A stretch of 64,000 bases of DNA from positions 1,860,001 through 1,924,000 of the forward strand of contig NC_015588.1 of NCBI RefSeq assembly GCF_000215105.1, read 5' to 3'. Positions within the stretch are counted from its first letter, which is position 1, and each line of letters begins with the position of its first letter. The position numbers were made by a program, and so were the translations under genes. This document shows, piece by piece, positions 1-8,180 of the stretch. This DNA comes from Isoptericola variabilis 225. Lineage in GTDB: Bacteria > Actinomycetota > Actinomycetes > Actinomycetales > Cellulomonadaceae. The notes beneath the pieces are model-generated. The model had not been told where the DNA came from, made no database searches, and was given only the letters and a program-made list of their open reading frames with translations.

Positions 1-192
1 CTCGGCGTCGTAGCGCTCCTCCGCGTACTGCACGGCGTCGAACGCCGCGTCGCCCCCCGCTGCCGCCTCGTCGCCTGCACGGACCACCTTCGTGGTCGCC
101 GCCGCGCCGGCGAGCAGCGCGACGAGGAGGATGCCCAGGATCACGGCCGGGCGCAGGTACCACGCCTTCGCCGTCGGTCGGGCGACACTCAT
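1..192 (-). CDS. DUF2291-family membrane-anchored protein, 5' part only
   Basis: The 64 codons present start at an ATG preceded by GAGAGG and run off the left edge of the window. The protein begins with a short basic stretch, then one hydrophobic segment (about residues 14-34), then VVRAGDEAAAGGDAAFDAVQ and the sequence YAEERYDAE. This layout (N-terminal anchor followed by an F-D-x-x-x-Y-A-E-E motif) matches my recollection of DUF2291, a family of envelope proteins usually encoded beside CUT2-type (ribose-like) sugar transporters. A second sugar transporter may therefore lie to the left of the window. The hydrophobic segment and length are seen; the family call rests on motif memory. Confidence 0.6.
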   Translation of the reverse strand, partial: MSVARPTAKAWYLRPAVILGILLVALLAGAAATTKVVRAGDEAAAGGDAAFDAVQYAEERYDAE

Positions 193-242
193 CTGCTGGT
201 TCCTCTCCGTCGAGGTGCGCCCGACCGAGCGTCAGGGCGCAT

Positions 243-260
243 ATTCATTCTGCGGTGAAT
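243..260. promoter_or_regulatory. Inverted repeat, candidate operator in the DUF2291 leader
   Basis: ATTCA (243-247) and TGAAT (256-260) form an inverted repeat with an 8-nt spacer. Further partial symmetry (GCA at 239-241 against TGC at 263-265) extends it. It sits just downstream of the predicted transcription start of the minus-strand promoter, where a repressor would block transcription. The binding protein is unknown; the SorC-type regulator at 9188 is one candidate. Confidence 0.4.
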
Positions 261-272
261 GCTGCTGGCCTC

Positions 273-301
273 ACGCTAGGGACGGGCAAGGGCCATGTCA
301 A
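273..301 (-). promoter_or_regulatory. Promoter for the DUF2291 gene, TTGACA-N17-TAGCGT
   Basis: On the minus strand a perfect -35 TTGACA (complement of 296-301) is followed after 17 bp by TAGCGT (complement of 273-278). The predicted start of transcription is near 266, giving a leader of about 75 nt before the DUF2291 ATG at 192. Confidence 0.6.
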
Positions 302-338
302 GGAGGCGACTCGAAATCTCCCGCCCGGTCGGTTTGCG

Positions 339-368
339 TTGACAATGCCGAAACCCCGTGTCTACGCT
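339..368 (+). promoter_or_regulatory. Promoter for the nucleoside-hydrolase gene, TTGACA-N18-TACGCT
   Basis: TTGACA at 339-344 and TACGCT at 363-368 are separated by 18 bp. Transcription would begin near 375, downstream of an alternative GTG start codon at 358 but upstream of the ATG at 403, so the promoter supports the later start. It is divergent from the DUF2291 promoter. Confidence 0.5.
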
Positions 369-402
369 GCGGACTCAACATGCACGCGTGAATGAAGATG
401 CG

Positions 403-1452
403 ATGGAGCAACCATTGACCCGCATACCCCACCCGGCCGACCGTCAGGCCGGCCCCACGAAGCGCTGGCGGCTCGGTGAGTCCCCCTGGCGCACCACGCC
501 TTTCCCCGCCCCGCGCTCGCGGGTGATCATCGACAACGACTTCTCCGGGGACCCCGACGACCTCTTCCAGCTCGTCCACCATCTGCTGTCCCCGTCTGTG
601 GAAATTCCGCTGGTCGTCGCGTCGCACCTGCGACCCGACGACCCGATGGACCCGGGGCCGGACACCGCGGCGAACGCGCACGCAGTGCTCGAAGACCTCT
701 TCGCCCGGATGGGGTTGGAGTCCACAGAGCGCATCTACCGGGGTGCCTCCCAGGCGATGACGGACACCGCCACACCGCAGGACTCGCCGGCCGCCCGGGC
801 GATCATCGCCGAGGCCATGCGCGACGACGTGGCGACACCGCTCTTCTACGCCGCCGGCGGCGGACTCACCGACCTGGCGTCGGCCTACCTTCTCGAGCCT
901 CGCATCGCACAACGGCTCACCCTGATCTGGATCGGCGGACCCGAGCACGACGGCTTGGCGATCCCCCCGGTCGACGCGATGCCGATCGAGTACAACCTCC
1001 TGATCGACGTCCCGGCCGCGCGGGTGCTGTTCGACGCACAAGACCTGACGATCTGGCAGGTCCCGCGCAACGTGTACCGCCAGTGCCTGGTCTCCGACGT
1101 TGAGCTGCGCCGGCGCGTCGCCACATGCGGCGATCTCGGCACCTACCTGTACGAGGAGGTCGCCTACGAGCAGCAGCGAGTGCACGAGTACGGCCTAGAG
1201 GTGTGCGAGTCGTACGCCTTGGGCGACTCGCCCCTGGTGCTTCTGACGGCGTTGCGCTCGACCTTCGAGGCCGACTCATCCTCGTCCTTCTATGTGGAGA
1301 GACCGACGCCCCAGCTCACCGCGGAGGGCGCATATCGCACGGTTCGCGGCTCCCGGCCCATGCGCGTCTACACCCAGGTGGACGTACGGCTCATGTTCGA
1401 GGACTTCTTCCTCAAGCTCGACGAGTTCGCCCGCTGGCAGGCGGACTCCTAG
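403..1452 (+). CDS. Nucleoside hydrolase-fold protein (IUNH superfamily)
   Basis: The 349-residue protein carries the family's N-terminal aspartate cluster (DNDFSGDPDD, residues 44-53), which in inosine-uridine nucleoside hydrolases binds calcium and the ribose hydroxyls. A later WIGGPEHDG and an EYNLLIDVPAARVLFD stretch match the family's E-x-N-x-x-x-D-x-x-A-A signature. The C-terminal region reads GDSPLVLL where classical enzymes have a His-Asp-Pro catalytic motif, so the leaving-group histidine seems to be absent and the substrate may not be an ordinary nucleoside. ATG 403 is preferred over GTG 358 because a promoter overlaps the latter. It heads a sugar-transport and catabolism gene row, so I infer release of a pentofuranose-type sugar from a glycoside, in the cytoplasm (no signal peptide). 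Confidence 0.75.
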   Translation: MEQPLTRIPHPADRQAGPTKRWRLGESPWRTTPFPAPRSRVIIDNDFSGDPDDLFQLVHHLLSPSVEIPLVVASHLRPDDPMDPGPDTAANAHAVLEDLFARMGLESTERIYRGASQAMTDTATPQDSPAARAIIAEAMRDDVATPLFYAAGGGLTDLASAYLLEPRIAQRLTLIWIGGPEHDGLAIPPVDAMPIEYNLLIDVPAARVLFDAQDLTIWQVPRNVYRQCLVSDVELRRRVATCGDLGTYLYEEVAYEQQRVHEYGLEVCESYALGDSPLVLLTALRSTFEADSSSSFYVERPTPQLTAEGAYRTVRGSRPMRVYTQVDVRLMFEDFFLKLDEFARWQADS

Positions 1453-1523
1453 CCCGACGAAGCGGCCGCACCCAGAGCGGGGCGACAGCGGCGCCGGAAC
1501 GACACGCGACAAAACATCACCAT

Positions 1524-1528
1524 GGAGG
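1524..1528 (+). promoter_or_regulatory. Ribosome binding site GGAGG that decides the start of the binding-protein gene
   Basis: GGAGG lies 5 nt before GTG 1534. It overlaps an in-frame ATG at 1522, so the ATG is part of the ribosome binding site rather than the start. The GTG start also gives a normal-length lipoprotein signal. Confidence 0.7.
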
Positions 1529-1533
1529 CAAAG

Positions 1534-2799
1534 GTGCTCAGCAAGAAGACGATCGCCGCATCGGCGGCGATCGGGGCGATGGCCCTCACCGTCGCGGCGT
1601 GCAGCGGCGGCAACCAGGGGTCGGAGAACGGTGGTAACGAGGTCACCGTCTGGACCCTTACCCAGGACGGCTCGCAGAAAGAGGCGTGGGACGCATTTGT
1701 CGCGGCATTCGAGGAGGCGAACCCGGACATCACCATCGTGACCGAGGAGCGCGCCACCGATCCGCACAAGGACGCGCTGCGCCAGGCGGCCGGCACCGAC
1801 GCCGGCCCAGACCTCTACCGGTACTGGGGCGGGGCAGGGCTCGGCGGCGAGCTCGTCGATGTCGGCATGAGCGCGGACCTCACCCAGTACTACGAGGAGT
1901 ACGGCTGGGCCGACGTGCTCACGCCTGCCGCCTTGCAGAACGCCACGCAGTACGGCGGCTACCACGGCGTCCCGTTCATTCAGGCGACGGAAGCCGTTTT
2001 CTACAACAAGGCGCTCTTCGAGCAGGCCGGGATCACCGAGGTCCCCACCACGTACGAGGACCTCGTCGCGGCAGCACAGCAGCTCAAGGACGCCGGCATC
2101 ACGCCGATGGAGTTCGGTGGAACCGTGAACTGGCACGTCATGCGACTGCTCGACTCGCTCATCGAGACCATGTGCGGTGCCGAGAAGGCGGACGAGCTCA
2201 CCCAGGGCGACGGCGACTGGGGCGCCGAGCCCTGCGTCACCGAGGCCTTCACCGAGCTGAAGATGTGGGGCGACGAGTACCTCAACGAGGGCTTCATGGC
2301 GATCAGCAACGACGACGCCTCGCAGCTGTTCTTTTCCGGCCAGGCCGCGATGACCATCGAGGGCAACTGGTTCGGCCCGATGGCGATCGACGCCGGGATG
2401 TCTGCCGAGGATCTGGGCATCTTTTCCTTCCCGACCGGGACCGGCCGCGCGTACGGCTTCGGCGAGCTCCTGTACATGACGCCGAACGCCAGCAACCCCG
2501 ACGCGGCCGCCAAGTTCCTCGACTACATGGTGTCGGTCGAGGGCCAGGAGAAGCTGGGCACGGCCTTCTCGACGCTGTCGGTGAACGCCGACGTCGAACC
2601 GCCGGCGGACGCACCGCTCACCCAGGAGTGGCAGGCGATCGTCTCCGAGGCGGAGGGGGCGTACATCAACAACGACCAGAACTTCTCCACCGCCGAGACG
2701 ACGGAGTTCTGGCGGGTGCAGAATTCCGTGCTCACCGGAGACCTCGACCCGGCCGACGCGGGCGCCGAGTTCCAGAAGTGGCGTGACGCCAACGAGTGA
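1534..2799 (+). CDS. Sugar ABC transporter substrate-binding lipoprotein (family 1)
   Basis: A 421-residue extracellular solute-binding protein. The N-terminus is a lipoprotein signal: two lysines, a hydrophobic run and the lipobox VAAC, with the lipidated cysteine at residue 23. The mature part has the features of MalE-like family 1 binders: an opening beta strand (VTVWTLTQDG), the NKALFEQAGI motif that follows the first lobe, and a FFSGQAAMTIEGNW segment. It would be tethered outside the membrane and deliver a sugar or glycoside to the two permeases encoded next. No ATPase gene is present in the window, as is common for CUT1 systems that share MsiK-type ATPases. Confidence 0.9.
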   Translation: MLSKKTIAASAAIGAMALTVAACSGGNQGSENGGNEVTVWTLTQDGSQKEAWDAFVAAFEEANPDITIVTEERATDPHKDALRQAAGTDAGPDLYRYWGGAGLGGELVDVGMSADLTQYYEEYGWADVLTPAALQNATQYGGYHGVPFIQATEAVFYNKALFEQAGITEVPTTYEDLVAAAQQLKDAGITPMEFGGTVNWHVMRLLDSLIETMCGAEKADELTQGDGDWGAEPCVTEAFTELKMWGDEYLNEGFMAISNDDASQLFFSGQAAMTIEGNWFGPMAIDAGMSAEDLGIFSFPTGTGRAYGFGELLYMTPNASNPDAAAKFLDYMVSVEGQEKLGTAFSTLSVNADVEPPADAPLTQEWQAIVSEAEGAYINNDQNFSTAETTEFWRVQNSVLTGDLDPADAGAEFQKWRDANE

Positions 2800-2810
2800 C
2801 CGCCGTCCCA

Positions 2811-2840
2811 GGGGGTGGGTGCGATCCCGCGCCCACCCCC
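2811..2840 (+). terminator. Hairpin between binding protein and first permease gene
   Basis: A 13-bp stem (2811-2823 pairing with 2828-2840, one G-T pair) with a 4-nt loop sits 11 nt after the stop codon. There is no T tract. Such hairpins often attenuate transcription or stabilise the upstream message so that the binding protein is made in excess over the permeases. Confidence 0.6.
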
Positions 2841-2861
2841 GGGCCCGGTCGAGGAGCCGAC

Positions 2862-3800
2862 ATGACCGTACTTACTTCACCAGCTACGCGTCGGCGGGCG
2901 CCCGCGGCCGCCCGCCGACCGAAGCACCGACGCTTCCTTACCGCGCTGCCGTACCTGCTCCCAGCCGTGGGGATCTACGGGTACTTCATCGTGTACCCCA
3001 TGCTCGACTCGGTCCGGCTGTCCCTCCATTCCTGGTCCGGCTTCCGCACCGAGGAGCCGCAGTTCGTCGGCCTCGAGAACTACGTGCGGCTCTTCACCCA
3101 GGACCCGGTGTTCTGGAAGTCGTTCGCGAACTCGATCATCTGGGTCGTCCTGTCCCTGCTGATCCCCATGGTCATGGGTCTGCTGCTTGCGCTCGCGCTC
3201 AACCGTCAGCTCGCCGGCCGGAACCTGATGCGTGCGGTGATCTACATCCCCTCCGTGTTCGCGTCAATCACGGTGGCCGCGATGTGGCGGTGGATCTACA
3301 ACCCCACTCTCGGCCTGGTGAACCGGGCGCTCGAGAGCATCGGGCTCGAGTCATGGACCCAGACCTGGCTCGGTGACCCGAGGATCGCGCTGTACTCCAT
3401 CTTCGCGGCCTCCGTGTGGCAGGCCGTCGGATTCCCGATGGTGCTGTTCCTGGCCGGCCTCCAGACGGTTCCGCCGGAGCTCGTCGACGCCGCCAAGATG
3501 GACGGAGCGAGCCCCTGGCAGGTCTTCCGCAACGTCACCCTGCCAGCACTACGGCCCACGACGGTCGTCGTCGTCATCCTCACCATCATCAACTCGCTCA
3601 AGGTCTTCGACCTCATCGTCGGCATGACCGGCGGCGGCCCGGCCCAGTCGACGCAGGTGCTCGCGCTCTGGTCGTACACGCAGTCGTTCACCAACCACAG
3701 CTTCGGGGCCGGCGGTGCAGTCGCCACCGTTCTCCTCGTGCTCTCGCTCTGCCTCGTCGTCCCCTACATGGCGTGGTCGATGAAGGGAGAAGACAAGTGA
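2862..3800 (+). CDS. Sugar ABC transporter permease, MalF/UgpA type
   Basis: A 312-residue inner-membrane permease of the CUT1 class with about six membrane segments. The basic N-terminus leads into the first helix at LTALPYLLPAVGIYGYFIVY. The conserved EAA loop that docks to the ATPase is VDAAKMDGASPWQVFRNVTL (about residues 210-229). The start ATG has GAGGAG 5 nt upstream; the open frame extends further 5' but without a ribosome site. It overlaps the next permease by 4 bp, so the two are translationally coupled. Confidence 0.9.
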   Translation: MTVLTSPATRRRAPAAARRPKHRRFLTALPYLLPAVGIYGYFIVYPMLDSVRLSLHSWSGFRTEEPQFVGLENYVRLFTQDPVFWKSFANSIIWVVLSLLIPMVMGLLLALALNRQLAGRNLMRAVIYIPSVFASITVAAMWRWIYNPTLGLVNRALESIGLESWTQTWLGDPRIALYSIFAASVWQAVGFPMVLFLAGLQTVPPELVDAAKMDGASPWQVFRNVTLPALRPTTVVVVILTIINSLKVFDLIVGMTGGGPAQSTQVLALWSYTQSFTNHSFGAGGAVATVLLVLSLCLVVPYMAWSMKGEDK

Positions 3801-4705
3801 CAGACAGGGTCGCGACGCCCGTAGCGGGCACGGCCCCCGCCGGTCGGCTCGACAAGCTCCCCGCGCCCCAACGCGGTCGACGGCGCAACTACGGTGGGAT
3901 CGCCCTCTGGGTGGCTCTGGTGATCACGAGCCTGCTCTGGTTCCTGCCGTTCTTCATCATGTTCCTCACGTCGGTCAAGTCCAACGCTGACATCAGCGCG
4001 ACCGCACCATGGGCGCTGCCAACCTCGTGGGCGTGGGAGAACTACGCCGAAGCGTTCGAGACGGGACGGCTCGGGACCACTGGCCTCAACAGCCTCGTGA
4101 TCTCGCTCGTGAAGGTTCCGATCGGCCTGATGCTCGCGGCCGCAGCCGCATTCGCGATCGCGCGCCTGCGCTTCCGGGCGCATCGCATCGTCCTCGGCCT
4201 CATCGCCATCGGGTCCATGGTGCCGATCCAGATCGCGCTGGGACCGCTCTTCAGCACGATGCTCCAGCTCGGCGCGCTCGACTCGCTGCCCGGCCTGGTG
4301 CTGCCCTACCTCGCGTTCGGGATCCCCTACGCGGTGTTCGTCCTGTACGGGTTCTTCCGTGCGATCCCCGATGAGATCGAGGAATCCGCACGCATGGACG
4401 GCGCATCGACGTTCCGCATCTTCATCCAGGTGATCCTTCCGCTGGCCAAACCGGCACTGGCAGCGCTGTTCATCCTCGACTTCGTCGGCACCTGGAACGA
4501 GTACGCGATGGCCACCACGCTCCTGCGATCTCAGGAGAACTGGACCGTCCCGCTCGCAGTCCAGAGCTTCTCCACCCAGCACGGCACCGACTACGGCCCG
4601 CTGAACGCATTCATCATCATGTCCGCCGTACCTGTGCTGATCGTCTACCTCATGTTCCAGCGCTACTTCGTCCAGGGAGCCCTCGCAGGCGCGGTAAAGG
4701 GCTGA
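3797..4705 (+). CDS. Sugar ABC transporter permease, MalG/UgpE type
   Basis: A 302-residue partner permease. The GTG start overlaps the previous stop (GTGA) and has AAGGGAGA upstream. Membrane segments begin at IALWVALVITSLLWFLPFFI. The EAA loop is EESARMDGASTFRIFIQVIL (about residues 195-214), and the family's conserved FVGTWNEY segment follows. With the upstream permease it forms the transmembrane channel for the lipoprotein-bound sugar. Confidence 0.9.
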   Translation: MTDRVATPVAGTAPAGRLDKLPAPQRGRRRNYGGIALWVALVITSLLWFLPFFIMFLTSVKSNADISATAPWALPTSWAWENYAEAFETGRLGTTGLNSLVISLVKVPIGLMLAAAAAFAIARLRFRAHRIVLGLIAIGSMVPIQIALGPLFSTMLQLGALDSLPGLVLPYLAFGIPYAVFVLYGFFRAIPDEIEESARMDGASTFRIFIQVILPLAKPALAALFILDFVGTWNEYAMATTLLRSQENWTVPLAVQSFSTQHGTDYGPLNAFIIMSAVPVLIVYLMFQRYFVQGALAGAVKG

Positions 4706-4775
4706 ACCCCGCAGCGACTGCACGCGGATCTCAGCCCAAGAAGACGGCAGACGAGACAAGATCCAAGGAGAAGCA

Positions 4776-4805
4776 ATGGAGCCATCCACGGAGGACCGGG
4801 CATGA
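4776..4805 (+). CDS. Possible 9-residue leader peptide overlapping the kinase start
   Basis: ATG 4776 follows AAGGAG (4765-4770) at normal spacing and opens a 9-codon frame, MEPSTEDRA, whose TGA overlaps the kinase ATG (ATGA, 4802-4805). The kinase has its own GGAGGA inside this small frame. It may be a translational-coupling leader, or the pairing of sites may be coincidence. There is no homology to judge by. Confidence 0.3.
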   Translation: MEPSTEDRA

Positions 4806-6217
4806 CCGTCGTGGTAGCCCTCGATCAGGGCACGACAAACACCAAGGCGCTCGCGATCGATGTCAGCGGACGGGTTGTCGCCAAGGCGAGCGCGCCGGTC
4901 GGCATCACGACGCCCGCCGCGGGCAGCGTCGAGCAGGATGCCGAGGAGATCTGGACGCGCTCCGTCGACGTCCTCGCACGGTGCATAGACGAGGCGGGTG
5001 CGTCGTCGGTGGTCGGGCTCGCGATCGCCAACCAGCGGGAGTCGGTCGTCGCCTGGGACCGCTCCACGGGCGCTCCGACAGGTCCCGTCCTGAGCTGGCA
5101 GGACTCGCGGACCGCCGAGTGGTGCGCGACGCTGGGGGACGCCCAGACCGTGGGGCTTGTTCAGGGGCGCACCGGCTTGCCGCTCGACCCCATGTTCAGC
5201 GCCCCCAAGATGGCATGGGTCCTGCGCGACGCCGACCCGAGCACCGTCGTGGGGACGGTCGACTCGTGGTTGCTCTGGAACCTCACCGGGAGTACCGAGC
5301 ACGTCATTGAGGCGGGAAACGCCTCGCGGACCCTGCTCTATCGCCTCGACAAGCTGTGCTGGGACGACGACCTGCTGGCGCTGTTCGGTATACGACCGTC
5401 TGCGCTGCCCGAGCCTCGCCGGTCCCACGGGCCGTTCGGACGCACCGCCTGCGAAGGTCTGCCCCGGGGGCTCCCAGTGCTCGCGGTGCTCGCCGACTCG
5501 CATGCCGCGCTGCGCGGACACGGCGGCGGGACACCCGGGATCGTCAAGGCCACCTACGGCACCGGGTCGTCGGTCATGCGCGGCACCGGATCCGACCTCG
5601 AACACCGCCAGGGCATCGCGACGACACTGGCGTGGCTGGACGAATCTCCGACGTACGCCCTCGAGGGCAACATCCGCTACTCCGGGTCTGCTCTGGAGTG
5701 GACCGCACGCATGCTGGGACTGCCGGGGGCTGTCGCGCTCGGCGAGCTTGCCGCACAGGTGCCGCACGCCGGCGACGTCGCGTTCGTCCCAGCGTTCGGC
5801 GGCCTCGGCGCGCCGCATTGGGATCCCTCCGCCGTCGGAACGATCACCGGGCTCGGCGCCCGCAGCACGCCTGCCCACGTCGCCCGTGCAGCCTTCGACG
5901 CGGTCGCCCACCAGGTTGCCGACGTCGTGCAGGCCATGGTCGCCGACACCTCACATGGTCGGCTCCGGGCCGACGGCGGGGCGACGGCCTCACGACTGCT
6001 CATGCAGACGCAAGCGGATGTTCTCGGCTGCCAGGTCGACGTCGCCGCGACCGAGGACATGGCCGCCTACGGTGCGGCGCGCGCAGCGTTCTCCTCCCAA
6101 GGCGTAGAGATCCCACCCGCCCCCGCCGGAGGGCTATACGTCCCCCGCAAGGATTCCTCGGACCGCGACAGGGCACGCACCGCATGGGCGCGCGCCGTGG
6201 CGCGCGCCCGCTACTGA
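4802..6217 (+). CDS. FGGY-family carbohydrate kinase
   Basis: A 471-residue sugar kinase of the actin/hexokinase fold. It opens with the phosphate-1 loop ALDQGTTNTKALAIDVSG typical of glycerol kinase-like FGGY members. IANQRESVVAWDR and TGPVLSWQDSRTAEW follow, then the second phosphate loop TYGTGSSVM. The second-domain signature GGLGAPHWDPSAVG leads to the adenosine motif ADGGATASRLLMQTQADVLG. Length fits the family. It would phosphorylate the sugar produced by the neighbouring isomerase before cleavage by the transketolase. The substrate cannot be read from the sequence; D-apulose is a candidate by pathway context, with glycerol, xylulose and ribulose as alternatives. Confidence 0.85.
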   Translation: MTVVVALDQGTTNTKALAIDVSGRVVAKASAPVGITTPAAGSVEQDAEEIWTRSVDVLARCIDEAGASSVVGLAIANQRESVVAWDRSTGAPTGPVLSWQDSRTAEWCATLGDAQTVGLVQGRTGLPLDPMFSAPKMAWVLRDADPSTVVGTVDSWLLWNLTGSTEHVIEAGNASRTLLYRLDKLCWDDDLLALFGIRPSALPEPRRSHGPFGRTACEGLPRGLPVLAVLADSHAALRGHGGGTPGIVKATYGTGSSVMRGTGSDLEHRQGIATTLAWLDESPTYALEGNIRYSGSALEWTARMLGLPGAVALGELAAQVPHAGDVAFVPAFGGLGAPHWDPSAVGTITGLGARSTPAHVARAAFDAVAHQVADVVQAMVADTSHGRLRADGGATASRLLMQTQADVLGCQVDVAATEDMAAYGAARAAFSSQGVEIPPAPAGGLYVPRKDSSDRDRARTAWARAVARARY

Positions 6218-6276
6218 CAAGCCGTAAGACCACCTGCTAGGTTCTCCTGAGAATCTGAGATCGGAGATGAATCAAT

Positions 6277-7266
6277 ATGTCCCAGCCACGATTCGGCGCC
6301 GGGCTCTGGCACTTCGCCAGCTACGTCGACCGCTACGCCGTCGACGGGTACGCCCCGCCCGTGACCACGCTCGAGGCCATCGCTCGCGCCGGTGAGGTCG
6401 GCGACCTCTCGGTCGTGGACCTGAACTACCCGTTCACGCCCGGTGTCGGGCTCGACGAGGTCAAGGACGCGCTCAAGGAGGCCGGCCTGGCCGCCATCGG
6501 CATCACCCCGGAGATCTACCTGCGCAAGTTCGGCCGTGGCGCGTTCACCAACCCCGACAAGGCGGTGCGGCACGCCACCTATGACCTCATCGACGAGGCC
6601 GCCGGCGTCGTCCGCGAGCTCGGTGCCGACTACGTCAAGGTCTGGCCGGGCCAGGACGGCTGGGACTACCCGTTCCAGGTCAACCACCACGACCTGTGGA
6701 AGCTCGCCGTCGACGGCATCCGGCAGGTCGCCTCGCCGCACCCCGACCTCAAGTTCGCCATCGAGTACAAGCCCCGCGAACCGCGCGTGAAGATGACGTG
6801 GGACTCGGCCGCCCGCTCCATCCTCGGCATCCAGCAGACCGGCCTGGACAACGTCGGCGTCCTGCTCGACTTCGGTCACTCGCTGTACGGGGGCGAATCG
6901 CCTGCCGACGCCGCACAGCTGCTCATCGACCACGGCCTCCTCTACGGCATGGACGTCAACGACAACCTGCGCAGCTGGGACGACGACCTGATGGTCGGCA
7001 CGGTCCACCTGACGGAGATCTTCGAGTTCTTCTACACGCTGCGCATCAACAACTGGGACGGCGTGTGGCAGCTCGACCAGTTCCCCTTCCGCGAAGACAC
7101 CGTCGACACCGCGCGCACGTCCATCCGCTTTCTCAAGGCGCTCCACCGCGCACTGGACGAGCTGGACTACGACGGACTCCGTGAGGCCCAGGAACGGCAG
7201 GACCCCATCGCCGCGCAGCGCCTGGTCCAGGACGCGCTGCTGAGCTGCATGAGGAGCGACAAGTGA
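6277..7266 (+). CDS. Xylose isomerase-like TIM-barrel sugar isomerase
   Basis: A 329-residue single-domain TIM barrel of the AP-endonuclease-2/xylose-isomerase-like superfamily. Likely metal ligands are the glutamate in [11 protein letters not shown], the aspartate and histidine in [12 protein letters not shown], and the aspartates in [20 protein letters not shown]. The last resembles the metal/substrate loop of L-rhamnose isomerase-type enzymes. GGAG lies about 10 nt before the ATG. Its position between kinase and split transketolase points to an aldose-ketose isomerase in the cytoplasm. Known D-apiose isomerases belong to this superfamily, but so do many others, so the substrate is inferred only. 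Confidence 0.75.
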   Translation: MSQPRFGAGLWHFASYVDRYAVDGYAPPVTTLEAIARAGEVGDLSVVDLNYPFTPGVGLDEVKDALKEAGLAAIGITPEIYLRKFGRGAFTNPDKAVRHATYDLIDEAAGVVRELGADYVKVWPGQDGWDYPFQVNHHDLWKLAVDGIRQVASPHPDLKFAIEYKPREPRVKMTWDSAARSILGIQQTGLDNVGVLLDFGHSLYGGESPADAAQLLIDHGLLYGMDVNDNLRSWDDDLMVGTVHLTEIFEFFYTLRINNWDGVWQLDQFPFREDTVDTARTSIRFLKALHRALDELDYDGLREAQERQDPIAAQRLVQDALLSCMRSDK

Positions 7267-8180
7267 CCGTCGAAGAAGACCTCGTACCCACCCTGCAGCC
7301 TGGTGCCCTCAAGGACGTCGCCCTCCCGGTCATCGGACGCACCCCTCCTGGCGCGAGCCGCGAAGACGTCGTCGCACACCTGCGTGAGGCCGCCCGCCTT
7401 GTCCGGGCCCAGGACCTCAAGATGGTCCGCGCTGCGGGCCTCGGCCACATCGGCGGCGAGTTCTCGGTCATCGACATCCTGGTCACCTTGTACCTGCACT
7501 CGATGAACACGACGCCGGACAACCTCGACGACGCCGAACGCGACCGGTTCATCCTGTCCAAGGGCCACGCCGCCGCCGCGCTCTACACCACGCTCGCCGC
7601 GGCCGGCTTCATCCCGGTCGACCAGCTCTCGACCTTCATGCAGCCGGAGTCCGAGCTCAACGGCCACCCCGCCCGCACGAAGCTCGCCGCGGTCGAGGCC
7701 AGCACCGGGCCCCTCGGGCACGGACTGCCCATCGCCGTCGGCACGGCACTGGCCGGCAAGATCGACGGCTCCGCCCGCCGGACCTTCGTCGTCGTCGGCG
7801 ACGGGGAGCTCCAGGAGGGCTCGAACTGGGAGGCCCTCATGACCGCCGGCCACCACCGCATCGGGAACCTCTGCGTCGTCGTCGACCGCAACCGGCTGCA
7901 GCAGGGTGCCCGCGTCGCCGACACCAAGGACCTCGAGCCGCTCGCCGACAAGTTCACGGCGTTCGGGCACCAGGTGCTCGAGGTCGACGGGCACGACCAC
8001 GCCGCGCTCGTCGACGCGTTCGCCTCGGTCCCCGCCGCCTCGGGCAAGCCCACGGTGGTGATCGCCCACACGAACAAGGGCCACCCCATCTCGTTCATGT
8101 CGGACAACGTGGCCTGGCACCACAAGGTGCCCAGCCCCGAGCAGGTCGACGCCGCACTCGCCGAGCTGGAGAACTCATGA
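7263..8180 (+). CDS. Transketolase, N-terminal subunit (split enzyme)
   Basis: A 305-residue protein covering only the thiamine-diphosphate-binding domain of transketolase. It has the N-terminal substrate histidine motif [34 protein letters not shown], and the cofactor/metal motif [14 protein letters not shown]. The last ends in the expected Asn, followed by VVVDRNRLQ. The GTG start overlaps the isomerase stop by 4 bp, and its own stop overlaps the next subunit. It must pair with the product of the next gene, because the pyrimidine-binding domain is missing here. Confidence 0.9.
   Translation: MTVEEDLVPTLQPGALKDVALPVIGRTPPGASREDVVAHLREAARLVRAQDLKMVRAAGLGHIGGEFSVIDILVTLYLHSMNTTPDNLDDAERDRFILSKGHAAAALYTTLAAAGFIPVDQLSTFMQPESELNGHPARTKLAAVEASTGPLGHGLPIAVGTALAGKIDGSARRTFVVVGDGELQEGSNWEALMTAGHHRIGNLCVVVDRNRLQQGARVADTKDLEPLADKFTAFGHQVLEVDGHDHAALVDAFASVPAASGKPTVVIAHTNKGHPISFMSDNVAWHHKVPSPEQVDAALAELENS

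Noticed and set aside
358-402. GTG 358 as start of the nucleoside-hydrolase gene
   Set aside because: A consensus promoter spans 339-368, so the message would start downstream of this codon.
1522-1533. ATG 1522 as start of the binding-protein gene
   Set aside because: The ATG overlaps the GGAGG that serves GTG 1534, and no ribosome site precedes it.
6242-6253. Short palindrome TTCTC-CT-GAGAA before the isomerase gene as an operator
   Set aside because: Five-base arms inside a transcribed intergenic gap with no promoter beside it; too weak to claim.
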